A stretch of DNA of 35,166 nucleotides, taken from assembly GCA_018240685.1 (NCBI GenBank), contig JAFEFG010000046.1:1-35166 (forward strand), in the 5' to 3' direction. This stretch comes from Pseudomonadota bacterium (GTDB lineage Bacteria > Pseudomonadota > Alphaproteobacteria > Reyranellales > Reyranellaceae). A program made the translations under genes and the position numbers. Below, piece by piece: positions 34,280 through 35,166 of this stretch (position 1 is its first letter; each line of letters starts with the position of its first letter). Under the pieces are notes generated by a model, which saw nothing but the letters and a program-made list of their open reading frames with translations, made no database searches and was not told where the DNA came from.

Positions 34280-35166
34280 TCACTCCGCCGCGACGGCGAG
34301 GCCCATCTGTTCGCAGGTCGGCGCCACGTCCGAGACGGTGGCCCGGCGCATGTCGCGGCGGTAGCGCTGGTCGTCGAAGTCCGTACCGCGATGCATGGTG
34401 CAGCGATCGTCCCACATCACAAGATCGTTGGTGCGCCAGCGGTGGATATAGATGAACTGACGCTGTGTGGCGTGGGCGACCAATTCCTGCAGAAGCGCCT
34501 CGGCCTCCGCCTTCGGCATGCCGCGGATCGCGCCGGCATGGCTGGCGAGATAGAGGCTCATGCGTCCGCTGTCCTGGAGGCGGCGCGCCAGCACCTGCGG
34601 CACGGGCGCGAAAGCCTTGCGTTCGGTCTCGTCGAAGTCGCTGAAGCCCAGCCGCGCACGCGACGTCATCAGCGAATGCTCCGCCACCAGACCGGCGATC
34701 CGCTGCTTCGTCGCCTCGGGCAGCGCATCGTAGGCCGCCCGCATGTCCGCGAACTCCGTGTGGCCGCCGATCGGCGGGATCGCGCGCCCATGCAGCAGCG
34801 AGCAATAGGCCGGCACGCGCTTGAACGAGGAGTCCGTATGCCAGAGACGGTTGCCGAGCTGGTAGAGCCGCACGCGGTCGTTCGTCTCGAGTATCCGGTT
34901 CTCAGCATCGAGGTTGCCGACATCGGCCAGGTTCTCGTGCAGGCGCAGCTTGTGATCGGCGCGCAGCTTGAACACGCTGGTCTCGAGCGGGCCGAAATGA
35001 CGCGCGAAGTCGAGATGGCTTTCGTCGTCGAACGTCTGGTCGGGAAAGACCAGCACCGCATACTTGGTGAACGCCGCGCGGATGGCGGCAAGGTCGTCGC
35101 CGGAGAGCGGCTTGCCGAGATCGACGTTTCCCACTTCGGCGGCGAAATCGGGCGTGATGGGCTGGA
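34280..35166 (-). CDS. TauD/TfdA family Fe(II)/2-oxoglutarate dioxygenase (5' end beyond the window)
   Basis: At least 294 residues. The frame continues past the right edge: codons from 35166 read QPITPDFAAEVGNVDLGKPL, the standard TauD N terminus, so the internal GTG at 35134 is not the start. The iron facial triad is visible as HxD in WHTDSSF and the distal His in CTMHRGTDFDD. The 2-oxoglutarate-binding Arg is in YRRDMRRATV. The family oxidises sulfonates, aryloxyalkanoates and many other substrates with 2-oxoglutarate and O2. The context gives no substrate. Followed by the HTD2-like gene after 116 nt. Confidence 0.92.
   Translation of the reverse strand, partial: QPITPDFAAEVGNVDLGKPLSGDDLAAIRAAFTKYAVLVFPDQTFDDESHLDFARHFGPLETSVFKLRADHKLRLHENLADVGNLDAENRILETNDRVRLYQLGNRLWHTDSSFKRVPAYCSLLHGRAIPPIGGHTEFADMRAAYDALPEATKQRIAGLVAEHSLMTSRARLGFSDFDETERKAFAPVPQVLARRLQDSGRMSLYLASHAGAIRGMPKAEAEALLQELVAHATQRQFIYIHRWRTNDLVMWDDRCTMHRGTDFDDQRYRRDMRRATVSDVAPTCEQMGLAVAAE

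Overview
The window reads as a GC-rich alphaproteobacterial chromosome. The evidence is the 16S rRNA 5' end at the left edge, a lysC-ptsP ... prfA-prmC-DUF4167 ... clpB order familiar from Alphaproteobacteria, and a secA / ppiC-argJ-mutT block. The orphan Bug-type binding protein, the TauD dioxygenase and the HTD2-type dehydratase recall Reyranella- or Bradyrhizobium-like genomes, but that placement is a guess without a database search.

Layout. 1-540: 5' end of a minus-strand 16S rRNA gene, its leader, and a strong promoter with an A/T-rich upstream element. 701-2200: M23 cell-wall peptidase. 2280-4886: clpB with an intrinsic terminator and a sigma-32-type promoter, head to head with a DUF4337 membrane protein. 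5679-15727: a long minus-strand run transcribed lysC, ptsP, rodZ-like, ispG, hisS, prfA, prmC, DUF4167 (amino acids, nitrogen PTS, cell shape, isoprenoids, translation). 15786-21422: ubiG, DUF1178, two further methyltransferases, an omega-amidase-type hydrolase, grxC, comF and an unassigned membrane protein. 21419-24195: mutT, argJ and a parvulin. 24464-27226: secA. 27227-29472: an H-NS-family gene and an AT-rich spacer next to an orphan Bug protein. 29473-32219: a thioredoxin-like protein facing an overlapping three-gene ABC transporter/DUF3299 operon. 32372-35166: a tyrosine phosphatase, a 9-bp tandem repeat, an HTD2-like dehydratase and a truncated TauD dioxygenase.

Most genes are housekeeping. 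The points of most interest are regulatory or lie in the accessory right-hand third. They are: (i) a CIRCE-like inverted repeat (15 of 18 arm bases, exact 9-nt spacer) in a divergent promoter region with no chaperone gene; (ii) an ABC ATPase-permease-DUF3299 operon resembling the zinc-limitation cluster of Pseudomonas, with an AT-rich promoter element resembling half a Zur box but without the usual binding-protein gene; (iii) an array of GGGACAGGY repeats with an inverted copy that could form alternative hairpins; (iv) a 12-bp inverted repeat enclosing a GC hairpin between prmC and DUF4167; (v) an H-NS-like gene next to an AT-rich palindromic region. No CRISPR array, insertion sequence, prophage or tRNA gene was seen.
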